Of a stretch of DNA of 52,570 bases, positions 1 to 8,570 are shown in pieces. The stretch comes from Chloroflexota bacterium (GTDB lineage Bacteria; Chloroflexota; Anaerolineae; J036; Brachytrichaceae). The stretch's first letter is position 1; each line of letters begins with the position of its first letter. The position numbers were made by a program, and so were the translations under genes. The DNA lies in assembly GCA_023382055.1 (NCBI GenBank), contig JAMCQN010000119.1, positions 1 through 52,570 of the forward strand. Direction: 5' to 3'. The notes beneath the pieces were generated by a model, which searched no databases, was not told the DNA's origin, and worked only from the letters and a program-made list of their open reading frames with translations.

Positions 1-208
1 AACGTATCTCTGCCGCAGGCATGCGTTGGTCTCGCCGCGGATTGGAGAATCTCCTACCCTTGCGCGCCGCTCTCATGTCCAACGCCTTCGATCATCTTTG
101 GCGGGTCGCTTGCCCCCGCTAGCGAATGCACCCTGACCCTTGCCGAATTGCGGAAATCCGATAACATGCGATCCAGCAAGCTGAACTATTCCATTAAAGG
201 CGCTATTC
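1..208. other. left-edge region with no gene recognised
   Basis: I see no convincing coding sequence, tRNA or terminator here. A short inverted repeat, GGAGA-ATCTCC, lies near base 45. The stretch just before the first gene (about 185-208) is the presumed 5' region of the methyltransferase, but no clear Shine-Dalgarno or -10/-35 pair stands out. The end of a gene lying mostly outside the window cannot be excluded. Confidence 0.4.
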
Positions 209-994
209 ATGAGCTCACCTGACTTTTATCGCAACGCCCATGCCTATGACATTGCATTTGGCGACCGGGACTTTTCCACGGAATGTGATTTCCTGGCCTG
301 GTGCATGAAAACACACGGTCAGTGTACTGCCCAACCCGTATTCCTCGAAGTGGCTTGCGGCCCGGCGCGTCACGCGCGCGAGTTTGCCCGCAGAGGCTGG
401 CGCAGCGTCGGTCTGGATATGTCCACCGACATGCTGACGTATGCGACACAAGCCGCTGCTAAGGAACAGGTGATGCTTGAGACCGTGTGTGCGGATATGT
501 GCGAATTCACACTGGCTGAACCGGTATGTCTGGCCGCAAACATGATGGAGAGCCTGACGCATCTCGTGACGAACGACCAGGTCGTCGCACATCTGCGCGC
601 CATCGCGCGCAACGTAACACCGGGGGGCATCTATGTCATAGAGATGGCGCACCCGGAAGGTCTGTGGCGCGATAATCTTCCGAACAAGTGGACGGCATGT
701 GAGAATGGCGCCGAAGTGGACATTGTTTTCGGCCTGCAGGACGACCCCTACGACTGGATCACCCAGCAATGGACGGTGACGACGCAACTCACCATACGCG
801 AACCGGGGCAGCCTGTGCGGTTTGTGGAAGAACACAACAACCATCGCTGGTATCAGGCTCAGGAGCTGGCAGCGCTGATCGATCTTTCTGCAGCGTTCAG
901 CCAGGTGTGGTGGTATGGAGATATGCTTGTGCCGCCGCCCGCCCTGGACAACAGCGACGCAGCTAACCGGATGATCGTCGTCCTGAGAAATTGA
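209..994 (+). CDS. class I SAM-dependent methyltransferase
   Basis: A 261-residue cytosolic protein with a Rossmann methyltransferase core. Motif I is FLEVACGPARHAREFARRGW (about residues 46-65), followed by VGLDMSTDML, where the acidic residue at the end of strand 2 would bind the SAM ribose. A post-I segment with VCADMCEF and NMMESLTHL follows. The family is Methyltransf_11/25-like. The small-molecule substrate cannot be read from the sequence. It is the first gene of a same-strand run (MaoC, membrane ligase, M20 peptidase), but these functions do not make an obvious pathway. The ATG at 209 is the first plausible start; no strong ribosome binding site precedes it. Confidence 0.8.
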   Translation: MSSPDFYRNAHAYDIAFGDRDFSTECDFLAWCMKTHGQCTAQPVFLEVACGPARHAREFARRGWRSVGLDMSTDMLTYATQAAAKEQVMLETVCADMCEFTLAEPVCLAANMMESLTHLVTNDQVVAHLRAIARNVTPGGIYVIEMAHPEGLWRDNLPNKWTACENGAEVDIVFGLQDDPYDWITQQWTVTTQLTIREPGQPVRFVEEHNNHRWYQAQELAALIDLSAAFSQVWWYGDMLVPPPALDNSDAANRMIVVLRN

Positions 995-1049
995 CATTTT
1001 GCGGGCCAAAAACCACCCAACGGTCAGCATTGCTGGACGCTCCTTCGAT

Positions 1050-1055
1050 TACAAT
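1050..1055 (+). promoter_or_regulatory. -10 element TACAAT for leaderless maoC-like gene
   Basis: TACAAT lies with exactly 7 nt between its end and the ATG at 1063, which puts the expected transcription start on or next to the A of the start codon. No good -35 is seen at 16-18 nt. The same hexamer and spacing recur at several other genes here. Confidence 0.5.
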
Positions 1056-1062
1056 CACCGCC

Positions 1063-1530
1063 ATGGCACTGAAAAACCTGCACGGCCTATATTTCGAAGA
1101 ATTTCAGATCGGGGACAAAATCACCTCGACATCCCGCACGGTGACGGAAGCGGATATCACTGCCTTTGCGGGGTTATCAGGAGACTACAACGAGTTGCAC
1201 ACCAGCGAGACCTACGCCGCTGGAACCATGTTCGGCAAACGCATCGCACACGGGTTGCTCGGACTCAGCATTGCCAGCGGGCTGGCATTCCAGATGGGCT
1301 TCCTGATCGGAACCGTGGATGCGTTTCGCGGCGTCGAGTGGGAATTCAGCGCGCCGATTTTCATCGGAGACACCATACACCTGGATGCGGAAGTCGCCGA
1401 GACCAAGCCGTTTCCCCGCCTGAACAACGGTCGCGTCGTTTTCAAAGTAAGCGTTCTCAATCAGAATAATCAGACCGTTCAGCGCGGCACGTGGTCGCTG
1501 CTCATTCGCAATAGACCAAAGAGCCAGTAG
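1063..1530 (+). CDS. MaoC-family (R)-hydratase/dehydratase
   Basis: A hot-dog fold protein of 155 residues when started at the ATG at 1063. The frame is open back to a TTG at 991, but that would add 24 residues of unconvincing sequence. The hydratase-2 signature is visible: AGLSGDYNELHTS (Asp and His of the catalytic pair) followed by RIAHGLLGLSIASG. Members hydrate enoyl-CoA or related thioesters; the exact substrate is unknown. A -10-like TACAAT ends 7 nt before the ATG and there is no Shine-Dalgarno, so the mRNA is probably leaderless. The stop lies 2 nt before the next start, consistent with an operon with the membrane ligase. Confidence 0.82.
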   Translation: MALKNLHGLYFEEFQIGDKITSTSRTVTEADITAFAGLSGDYNELHTSETYAAGTMFGKRIAHGLLGLSIASGLAFQMGFLIGTVDAFRGVEWEFSAPIFIGDTIHLDAEVAETKPFPRLNNGRVVFKVSVLNQNNQTVQRGTWSLLIRNRPKSQ

Positions 1531-1532
1531 CG

Positions 1533-3140
1533 ATGCAATCGCAGAGTGCGAGTGGAATCGGACGGTTGACTGGCGCCGGTTGGCGTCTGATCGGCATCAG
1601 CGTCGGGGCTGTCGCCATCGGCGCAGGACTGGCGATATTACCTGGACAGGCAATCCTCATCCTGGGCGCTGCCTCTGTTGCCATAGGTCTCATCGCTCTC
1701 ATATTCGCTGAACCGGTGGTCGGGCTGGGGTTGACGCTGTTGATAGCGCCGTTTGCGCCTCTCGAGAATATCATGTTGAATCTGCCAGTCGAGAGCGGGC
1801 AGGTCCTGCTGATGCTGACGCTGGCTGCGTGGCTGGCGCGCGCGATCTATCGGCGCAAGGCGGGAAAAGTCAGCGGCCCGCTCGTGTGGCCGCTCCTGCT
1901 TTTCATCGGCGTCGGTATCCTCTCGTTCTTTGCCGCACAGTCTTTTGAATTGTGGGCCAGGGAGTGCCTGAAGTGGGCTGAGGTGCTGGCCGTCTATGCC
2001 ATAACCATTAACGAACTTCAGACCGGCGCTCGCTCAAGAAACATCATCATCGGAGCCATCCTTCTGTCGACTCTGTTTGAGGCATCGCTCGGTTTCTATC
2101 AATTCTGGTTGCGCGGCACAGGGCCGGACAGTTTTCTCATCACAGGCACAAGCCATTACAGGGCCTACGGCACTTTCGAGCAGCCCAATCCATTCGGCGG
2201 CTACATGGGCTTGACATGGCCGTTTGCAGCCGGGCTGGCCGCATATCAGATTCGCAGGTTTATATCTGTTCTACAATCCAGGCGACCTTTTACGCGGTAT
2301 GACATGGGTAGAATCACGCTCGCTGCGATTACGATATTGATCGCCGCACTGGCGCTGTTTTCTCTTGTGCTTTCGTGGTCGCGCGGTGCATGGCTTGGCG
2401 CGGCAGCCGCGGCGGTCGCGATGATCATCATCTTTTTGCGCAGACCGCTGCAATCGCTGGCGGTCCTTGCGGGCGTTGGCATGCTGTTTCTGGCGTTGGG
2501 CGCGGCCGGTCTGATACCCGAAGCGCTTGTCAGTCGCCTGACTAATTTCACACAGGAATTCACGTCATTCGACGTGCGTGGCGTGACTATCACCAGCGAT
2601 AACCATGCCGTGATTGAGCGCCTGGCGCACTGGCAGGCCGCAGAAGCCATGATCGTTGCCAATCCCTATCTGGGCGTCGGCTTTGGCAACTACCCCGCTG
2701 CCTACGACCAATATCGCGCCATCAACTGGCCGTTGGCGCTCGGTCACGCGCATAATTACTACCTCAATATCTTTGCCGAGACCGGCCTATTCGGGCTGTT
2801 AGCCTATCTGCTGCTTTGGACTATGGTGATGATCAGGACGATTCGCAGAACGCTCGCGCGCCGAACTGGCGACGGTTCTGCGGTCGGCGGGCAGAATCCA
2901 GCGCTTGCCAGAAGCCACGGTTGGAACACCATGCCGCTAGCCGGATTTGTCGCGCTGGGACTTGTCGGATCATGGGTGCAGTTAAGTGTGCATCAGGTCG
3001 TGGATAATCTATTTGTAGCCAATATTCTGCTTCTGATCGCAGTCTACTTTGGCCTGCTTGACGGGTTGCATAAAGAACCCCACAGCGTGACTGCCTTCCG
3101 GGTGCATGAAAACGTTGGGCAGTTGTTCATAGAGATATGA
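1533..3140 (+). CDS. O-antigen ligase/polymerase-like membrane protein (Wzy_C family)
   Basis: A 535-residue polytopic membrane protein with roughly a dozen hydrophobic segments. It carries the hallmarks of the O-antigen ligase/WaaL/Wzy_C superfamily: the periplasmic-loop region around YGTFEQPNPFGGYMGLTWPF, a helix with SLVLSWSRGAWLGA, and GHAHNYYLNIFAETGLFGLL, a conserved His-Asn segment near the ligase active site. Family members transfer or polymerise undecaprenyl-linked glycans at the outer face of the membrane. In a monoderm-like Chloroflexota cell this could be cell-surface polysaccharide polymerisation or protein glycosylation, which is inference. It overlaps the next gene by ATGA, implying translational coupling. 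Confidence 0.8.
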   Translation: MQSQSASGIGRLTGAGWRLIGISVGAVAIGAGLAILPGQAILILGAASVAIGLIALIFAEPVVGLGLTLLIAPFAPLENIMLNLPVESGQVLLMLTLAAWLARAIYRRKAGKVSGPLVWPLLLFIGVGILSFFAAQSFELWARECLKWAEVLAVYAITINELQTGARSRNIIIGAILLSTLFEASLGFYQFWLRGTGPDSFLITGTSHYRAYGTFEQPNPFGGYMGLTWPFAAGLAAYQIRRFISVLQSRRPFTRYDMGRITLAAITILIAALALFSLVLSWSRGAWLGAAAAAVAMIIIFLRRPLQSLAVLAGVGMLFLALGAAGLIPEALVSRLTNFTQEFTSFDVRGVTITSDNHAVIERLAHWQAAEAMIVANPYLGVGFGNYPAAYDQYRAINWPLALGHAHNYYLNIFAETGLFGLLAYLLLWTMVMIRTIRRTLARRTGDGSAVGGQNPALARSHGWNTMPLAGFVALGLVGSWVQLSVHQVVDNLFVANILLLIAVYFGLLDGLHKEPHSVTAFRVHENVGQLFIEI

Positions 3141-4498
3141 TGGATAAACAGTCATTCGATAACTACCTCATAGAACATCGCGAACGTCTACTCGAAGAGT
3201 ATAAGGACTTCCTGCGCCAGCCCAGCGTTGCCGCTACCGGCCAGGGCATCATCGAGATGGCGGCCATGGTTGCGCGCCGGTTCGCCGCACTTGGCGCGGA
3301 TGTCAAGATCGTACCGACTGCGGGCGACGCTCCGCCCGTCGTGTGGGCCGAACTCGGCGAAGGCGATAAAACGCTGCTGATTTACAACCACTACGATGTA
3401 CAGCCGGCCGAACCGCTCGATTTGTGGATCTCCCCTCCGTTCGAACCCACCGTGCGCGATGGCGTGCTGTACGCCCGCGGCGTGTCAGACGATAAAGGCG
3501 AACTGGTGACGCGGATTCATGCCGTGGAAGCCTGGCAGGCCACACAAGGCAAGCTGCCATTCAAAATCAAGTGGCTGGTGGAAGGGGAAGAGGAGATTGG
3601 CAGCCCGCACCTGCACGCATGGGTCGAACAGCACAAGGATTGGCTGCAGGCAGATGGATGCCTGTGGGAGTTTGGCGGATTTGACGAGAAGGGTCGTTTC
3701 GAGCTGACCATGGGCGTCAAAGGAATCTGCTACGTGCAATTGCGCGTGAAGTCCGTTGACCACGATTTGCACTCCTCACTGGCGCCGCTCGCGCCCAACG
3801 CTGCCTGGCGGCTGATCTGGGCGCTGAGCACGATCAAAGACAGCGACGAGAACATTCTGATCGACGGCTATTCCGACTACGTGCGGGAACCCAGCGGGGC
3901 GCAACTGGAGATGCTGCGCCACATGCCCAACGAGGAAGAAACAGTCAAGCAGAGTTGGAAGGTCGATCAATTCCTTAAGGGTCGCACCGGCTTCGATGCG
4001 CTGAAGCAACTGCATTTCACGCCCACCGCCACGATCTGCGGGTTGACCAGCGGTTGGCAGGGGCTGGGCACGAAAACGGTCTTGCCCGCCGAAGCCACAG
4101 CCAAAGTTGACTTCCGCCTGGTTCCCGATCTGACGCCCGACATCGTCGCCGATCTGTTGCGCAAGCATCTGGATAAACGTGGTTTCAACGATGTCGAGAT
4201 CGTCAGCTACAACGGCTATAAAGCGGAGTTTTGCGATGTCGAAGCGCCCATCGTGAAAGCCGCCACGCGCGCGGCGCAACTGGTTTATAACCAGACGCCC
4301 GTATTGATCCCGAACTCGCCCGGCAGCGGTCCCATGTGGTCGTTGTCCACATTCATCGGCAAAGTACCGGTGGTGTGCGCCGGGATCGCCTGCGCTGACA
4401 ACCGCGTTCATTCCCCGAACGAGAACGTACCGCTGCAGAACTACTACGACGGCATGCGCTATATGGGCGCGTTTTTTGACCAGTTTGCCATCGCATAA
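3137..4498 (+). CDS. M20-family metallopeptidase (dipeptidase/ArgE/DapE-like)
   Basis: A 453-residue cytosolic zinc peptidase. The N-terminal metal motif is NHYDVQPAEPLDLW and the bridging-Asp motif is LYARGVSDDKGELV. The general base and metal ligand follow in VEGEEEIGSPHL, and a C-terminal ligand His lies in CADNRVHSPNENV. Length and motif order match the CNDP-like dipeptidase branch of M20, which cleaves small peptides with two Zn or Mn ions. The start is the first of two consecutive ATGs and overlaps the stop of the membrane ligase by 4 nt. A strong hairpin terminator follows at 4519-4550, so this is the end of the first transcription unit. Confidence 0.88.
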   Translation: MMDKQSFDNYLIEHRERLLEEYKDFLRQPSVAATGQGIIEMAAMVARRFAALGADVKIVPTAGDAPPVVWAELGEGDKTLLIYNHYDVQPAEPLDLWISPPFEPTVRDGVLYARGVSDDKGELVTRIHAVEAWQATQGKLPFKIKWLVEGEEEIGSPHLHAWVEQHKDWLQADGCLWEFGGFDEKGRFELTMGVKGICYVQLRVKSVDHDLHSSLAPLAPNAAWRLIWALSTIKDSDENILIDGYSDYVREPSGAQLEMLRHMPNEEETVKQSWKVDQFLKGRTGFDALKQLHFTPTATICGLTSGWQGLGTKTVLPAEATAKVDFRLVPDLTPDIVADLLRKHLDKRGFNDVEIVSYNGYKAEFCDVEAPIVKAATRAAQLVYNQTPVLIPNSPGSGPMWSLSTFIGKVPVVCAGIACADNRVHSPNENVPLQNYYDGMRYMGAFFDQFAIA

Positions 4499-4518
4499 GC
4501 CAACGCGCCGAAAGTAGG

Positions 4519-4557
4519 AACGCATGGAATCAACACTGATTTCATGCGTTTTCTTGT
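4519..4557 (+). terminator. Rho-independent terminator after M20 peptidase
   Basis: An 11-bp stem (AACGCATGGAA pairing with TTTCATGCGTT, one G-T wobble) with a 10-nt loop, followed by the T-rich run TTCTTGTG. Confidence 0.65.
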
Positions 4558-4597
4558 GCACATGGTAGTCGCGGCTCGCGTCATTGCCTATCGCGAT

Positions 4598-4603
4598 TAC
4601 AAT
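4598..4603 (+). promoter_or_regulatory. putative -10 element upstream of PhyH-dehydratase operon
   Basis: TACAAT lies after the terminator and about 54 nt before the first in-frame ATG of the PhyH gene. A second -10-like CATAAT lies at about 4640-4645, nearer the start. No convincing -35 is visible for either. Confidence 0.35.
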
Positions 4604-4657
4604 GAAGCGTCAACCGTGGTTGCCTGTCAGCAGGACGGGCATAATGTGTGATGAAGG

Positions 4658-5698
4658 ATGAGAGACGCGATGGGTATTCCTGTGCCTGATCAACCGGATG
4701 TTAACAGCGCCCCCAATTCGTTTCGCGACTATCAACCGTATCGCGTCAGCGTCGATGAGTATGTGACATTCCGCTCACAGGGGTTTCTGATCGTGCGCGA
4801 CCTGATCGACCAGCAGGATGTCAGAGAGCTGCTCGACCACACTGAGGATATCATGTACGGCCGTGTCAGCGCGCCGGGTCTCGAGCCGCCTCCAGCCGGC
4901 TCAACGCGCGAGGAGATCGAGCGGCGCTACCTGCGCATCCATATGCTGCATCGCGTTTTACCGATCCACGAACAGTACATGTTGCATCCGCGCGTGCTCG
5001 ATGTAGTGCAGGCTCTAGTCGGTCCGGATGTGCTTGCCCTGCAGACCATGCTATTTCTGAAGCCGCCGGGCGGCGCCGGACAAGGCTACCACCAGGATTC
5101 TTTCTACATACCGACAATCCCCGATACGCTGATCGGCGCATGGATTGCGCTCGACGATGCCGATGAAGAGAACGGGTGCCTGTGGGTGCGCGTAGGGTCG
5201 CAGCATGAGCCGATTTATCCCGACGCGGCGCACAGGGTCTACAACCAGGGCGAAACGCTATACGATCTGCCGCTGGTCGATGGCCAGAGCAACACCGTCG
5301 AATCTGAAAATGGCTTGATGCCGGTTGCCGCGCGCTACATGGAAGTGCCTGCGGTGGTGCGTTCCGGGGATGTCGTCTTCTTTGGCGGTCACGTGATCCA
5401 CCGGTCGCACCGCAACAAAAGCAAGACACGTTTCCGCCGATCGTTCGTATCGCACTACTGCAACGCGCGTTCGTATACCGAATGGAACTACGGGGACGCA
5501 GGCGGGCCAGCCAACCATTTCCATATTCTGGCGCGTGGGAACACCCACCTTCCTTACGCTATGCCGCAGTATGGCACGCCCTGCGCCGCCACAGCACCCC
5601 GCCAGGATCAAAACACCCAGCGCCCTAAAACGATGATGCCCGATGGTAAAGGCGACATGGCGATCGCGGTGCAACTGCCCGGTACGGATAAAGATTGA
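4658..5698 (+). CDS. phytanoyl-CoA dioxygenase (PhyH) family protein
   Basis: A 346-residue Fe(II)/2-oxoglutarate-dependent oxygenase of the PhyH family. The iron facial triad is visible: H145-x-D147 in GYHQDSFYIP, and a distal His around residues 245-251 in GGHVIHRSHRNKS, with the downstream Arg (TRFRRSF) that would hold 2-oxoglutarate. Family members hydroxylate unactivated carbons next to CoA esters, antibiotics or small acids; the substrate here is unknown. The ATG at 4670 is an alternative start. The stop at 5698 lies 8 nt before the B12 dehydratase start, so the two are very likely co-transcribed. Pairing an oxygenase with a radical B12 enzyme is unusual. Confidence 0.82.
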   Translation: MRDAMGIPVPDQPDVNSAPNSFRDYQPYRVSVDEYVTFRSQGFLIVRDLIDQQDVRELLDHTEDIMYGRVSAPGLEPPPAGSTREEIERRYLRIHMLHRVLPIHEQYMLHPRVLDVVQALVGPDVLALQTMLFLKPPGGAGQGYHQDSFYIPTIPDTLIGAWIALDDADEENGCLWVRVGSQHEPIYPDAAHRVYNQGETLYDLPLVDGQSNTVESENGLMPVAARYMEVPAVVRSGDVVFFGGHVIHRSHRNKSKTRFRRSFVSHYCNARSYTEWNYGDAGGPANHFHILARGNTHLPYAMPQYGTPCAATAPRQDQNTQRPKTMMPDGKGDMAIAVQLPGTDKD

Positions 5699-5706
5699 GC
5701 GTGGAT

Positions 5707-8004
5707 ATGAGTCAGTCAAAACGTTTCGCCATTCTGGCAGAACGCGATATCAATAAAGAGACGTTCGTAGAACCCTGGCCCGAGGCCGGCCTGATCGTTA
5801 CCGATAGCCCATACGACCCGAAACCCAACCTGCGGCTCGACGGAGACAGCAAACAAGTTATCGAGCTCGACGGCAAACAGCGCAGCGACTTCGATGCGCT
5901 GGACAGCTTCATCGCCGACCACGCCATCGACACATCGGTGGCGGAGCAGGCGATGGCGATGCCATCGCTTGAGTATGCGCGCATGCTGACCGATATCAAC
6001 GCGCCGGCCCGGTCGATCCGGCGGTTGATCGTCGGCTGCACCCCCGCGAAACTGTGCGAGATCGTCAGCCATATGAACGTGCTCGAGATGATGATGGGGC
6101 TGGCTAAGATGCGCGTGAGGCGCACACCCGCCAACCAGGCCCACGTGACTAACAAACGGGAACACCCCGCCCTGTTAGCTGCCGACGCCGCCGAGGCCGT
6201 GTTGCGCGGCTTCTCCGAGGTAGAAACCACAGTGGGCGTCGCCCGATTTGCGCCATTGAACGCCCTGGCAATTCTGGTGGGGTCACAGACGGGTCAGGGC
6301 GGTGTGCTGACTCAATGCTCTGTAGAGGAATCGCTGGGCTTGCGCATCGCGTTGAAAGGCCTTACTTCCTATGCGGAAACACTTTCCGTGTATGGCACCG
6401 AGCGCAGCTTCGTCGATGGCGATGACACCCCATGGTCTAAAGCATTCCTTGCGGCGGCTTATGCGTCGCGCGGGGTGAAGATCCGCTTCACCAGCGGCGC
6501 CGGATCGGAAGCCTTGATGGGACACGCCGAAGGCTGTTCGATGCTGTATCTGGAGGCGCGCTGTCTGATGATCACGCGCGGCGCAGGCAGCCAGGGTGTG
6601 CAGAACGGCTCCATCTCGTGTATTGCGCTCCCGGAGTCACTGCCGGGCGGCGTGCGGGCAGTCCTGGCCGAGAACATGCTGGCCTCACTGCTGGGCCTCG
6701 AAGTGGCATCGGGAAATGACGCGCTGGCATCCCATTCGGCGATCCGCAAATCGGCCAAACTGATGCTGCAGTTCATCCCCGGGACGGACTTTATCTTTTC
6801 CGGTTATAGCGCCGTGCCCCGCCGCGACAACCTGTTCGGCGGCGGCAATTTCGATGTTGAAGACTACGACGACTACAACGTACTGCAACGCGATATGCAG
6901 ATCGACGGCGGCGTTCGCCCTATCACCGAAGCCCAGGCGCTGGACATCCGCCGACAGGGGGCGAAGGCGATACAGGCAGTCTACGCGGAACTCGGTCTCC
7001 CGCCAATCTCCGACGAAGAAGTTGAAGCTGCAGTAACCGGCCACGCCAGCGAAGACATGCCCTTACGCGATGTGGTCAGCGACCTCAGCGCGGCTGATGC
7101 CTTCTTGAGCGGCGGGCAAACCGTGCTGGATGTAGTAAACGCCTTGCAGCGGCGTGGGTTTAGCGCAACCGCCGGCAATATCCTCGAAATGGGGCGGCAG
7201 CGCGTGATCGGCGATTACCTGCAGCCGGCAGCCATTTTCACAACAACGCCAATCGATCAGCCTGCCGGCGGCGCTGCAAACAGCAACAATAAATCTGCGC
7301 CGCGATTCCATGTACTCAGCGCCATCAACGACGTTAACGATTACACGGGACCAGGCAGCGGATACCGCGTAAAGGGCGAACGCTGGCAGGAAATGCAGCG
7401 CCTGCCGCAGGTGAAGTCGCCGCGCGATTTTCTGGCTGACCAGACAGGCGGCGCCAGCCCGCGCCTGGTCGAGTTAGGCCCGGCCGAAGCGAGCAAATAC
7501 CCGGAGGTCATCGTAGCCGTCGGTCCCGCCTTCGGCAGCGCGCTCAATCGCACGATCAATGGCGTAGAACATGAGAAGGTGCTGGAGGCGATCTTGACTG
7601 GTGTGGCAAAAGAAGGCCTGACGGCCCGCATCGTCAAGGTGTACCAGAGTTCCGACTGCGCCTATATCGGCTATATCGGATCGCAACTGAGTGGCGCAGG
7701 GATTTCGATCGGTCTGCAATCGCGCGGCACGACGGTCATCCACAAGCGCGGCCTGGCGCGCTTGAACAACCTGGAACTTTTTCCACAATCGCCGAGTCTG
7801 ACGCTGGAGATATATGAGGCCATCGGCCGCAACGCGGCCAGGTATGCCAAGGGCGAACCCGTCAAACCTGTGCCGGTTCAGGTGGACAACTGGGCGCGGT
7901 TGCGGTTGATTGTCAAAACTGCATTGTTGCATCGCCGTGAGACCGACGAAGTGCGCGACAAACCGCCGGTCGAAATGTTCTTCAACTGGGAACCCGACGT
8001 GTGA
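5707..8004 (+). CDS. B12-dependent diol/glycerol dehydratase, fused large and medium subunits
   Basis: A 765-residue protein. Residues 1 to about 555 match the PduC/DhaB large subunit, including NQAHVTN (Q144, H146) and VETTVGVARFAP (E173), equivalent to Klebsiella PduC Q141/H143/E170, plus the radical-enzyme core GDDTPWSKAFLAAAYASRG. About 575 to the end matches the PduD medium subunit (VIVAVGPAFGSALNRTI; LSGAGISIGLQSRGTTVIHK; NNLELFPQSPSLTLE). It would convert 1,2-diols or glycerol to aldehydes using adenosylcobalamin. The subunits are separate genes in enteric bacteria. The ATG at 5707 fits the PduC N-terminus; TTG 5695 and GTG 5701 are upstream alternatives. No reactivase or microcompartment gene is nearby. 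Confidence 0.92.
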   Translation: MSQSKRFAILAERDINKETFVEPWPEAGLIVTDSPYDPKPNLRLDGDSKQVIELDGKQRSDFDALDSFIADHAIDTSVAEQAMAMPSLEYARMLTDINAPARSIRRLIVGCTPAKLCEIVSHMNVLEMMMGLAKMRVRRTPANQAHVTNKREHPALLAADAAEAVLRGFSEVETTVGVARFAPLNALAILVGSQTGQGGVLTQCSVEESLGLRIALKGLTSYAETLSVYGTERSFVDGDDTPWSKAFLAAAYASRGVKIRFTSGAGSEALMGHAEGCSMLYLEARCLMITRGAGSQGVQNGSISCIALPESLPGGVRAVLAENMLASLLGLEVASGNDALASHSAIRKSAKLMLQFIPGTDFIFSGYSAVPRRDNLFGGGNFDVEDYDDYNVLQRDMQIDGGVRPITEAQALDIRRQGAKAIQAVYAELGLPPISDEEVEAAVTGHASEDMPLRDVVSDLSAADAFLSGGQTVLDVVNALQRRGFSATAGNILEMGRQRVIGDYLQPAAIFTTTPIDQPAGGAANSNNKSAPRFHVLSAINDVNDYTGPGSGYRVKGERWQEMQRLPQVKSPRDFLADQTGGASPRLVELGPAEASKYPEVIVAVGPAFGSALNRTINGVEHEKVLEAILTGVAKEGLTARIVKVYQSSDCAYIGYIGSQLSGAGISIGLQSRGTTVIHKRGLARLNNLELFPQSPSLTLEIYEAIGRNAARYAKGEPVKPVPVQVDNWARLRLIVKTALLHRRETDEVRDKPPVEMFFNWEPDV

Positions 8005-8024
8005 CGAAGATGAGAAACGGCTGA

Positions 8025-8444
8025 ATGACTTCACCCCAATATCCTCTTGGCGAAAGCGCCTATAGCACCATCCAGTCGGCCAGCGGTCGCAAGCTGGCGG
8101 ACATCAATATGGAAGCCGTTTCGGTGGGTAGTTTGAGCAGCGCGGATTTGCAGATCAAGGCAGAGACGCTGCGCGCACAAGCCGATGTCGCCCGGCACGC
8201 CGGATATGCGCAACTGGCTGAGAACCTCATTCGCGCAGCCGAACTGACAGTCGTTCCCAACGAGGAACTGCTCAGAATGTACGAGACGCTGCGCCCCGGG
8301 CGCGCCACGTATGCCGAAATGATCGCAATGGCGGAGCGGCTCGAACAGACCTATACTGCCCCGGAGTGCGCGAAAATGGTGCGCGAAGCCGCCCAGGTCT
8401 ACCTGTCCAGAGGGCTGGTACGCAAGAACGACGTCGCAGCATAA
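8025..8444 (+). CDS. pduE: B12-dependent diol/glycerol dehydratase, small subunit
   Basis: A 139-residue protein matching the PduE/DhaE gamma subunit. Recognisable segments are YPLGESAYSTIQSASGRKLA, IKAETLRAQADVARHAGYAQ, LIRAAELTVVPNEELLRMYE and TLRPGRATYAEMIAMAERLE. It lacks the N-terminal targeting peptide that sends PduE-type enzymes into microcompartments, consistent with no shell genes here. It lies 20 nt after the fused large/medium subunit gene. It is needed for holoenzyme assembly rather than catalysis. The gene symbol is by homology; the enzyme could equally be glycerol dehydratase (dhaB3/gldC type). Confidence 0.88.
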   Translation: MTSPQYPLGESAYSTIQSASGRKLADINMEAVSVGSLSSADLQIKAETLRAQADVARHAGYAQLAENLIRAAELTVVPNEELLRMYETLRPGRATYAEMIAMAERLEQTYTAPECAKMVREAAQVYLSRGLVRKNDVAA

Positions 8445-8477
8445 CAATGATAGATCAATGGCGCCCACAAAGGAGAA

Positions 8478-8570
8478 ATGAGCATGACGGCAGCAGACAA
8501 CAGGCAGAGAGTCAAAGTAGGTGTCGTCGGTTGCGGAGTAGGTCCGCTGAGTAAAACGCCATGGAGATAA
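8478..8570 (+). pseudogene. 5' relic of a Gfo/Idh/MocA-type oxidoreductase
   Basis: A perfect Shine-Dalgarno (AAAGGAG, 8469-8475) precedes ATG-AGC-ATG and a 30-codon frame ending at TAA 8568-8570. The peptide reads MSMTAADNRQRVKVGVVGCGVG and onward to PLSKTPWR. Basic residues followed by VGVVGCGVG are typical of the first beta strand and NAD-binding glycine loop of Gfo/Idh/MocA dehydrogenases, which are about 350 residues long. Everything after the glycine loop is missing, and the frame runs into the start of the YdeI-like gene. I infer a deletion that removed the rest of an oxidoreductase gene of the dehydratase operon. A real 30-residue peptide is possible but less likely. Confidence 0.55.

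Noticed and set aside
4499..4657. Cobalamin riboswitch for the B12 dehydratase operon
   Set aside because: The gap is mostly a terminator and a short promoter region; no B12-box-like sequence was found.
4602..4661. 19-codon open frame upstream of the PhyH gene
   Set aside because: It starts inside the TACAAT box and overlaps the PhyH start. It has no ribosome binding site and looks incidental.
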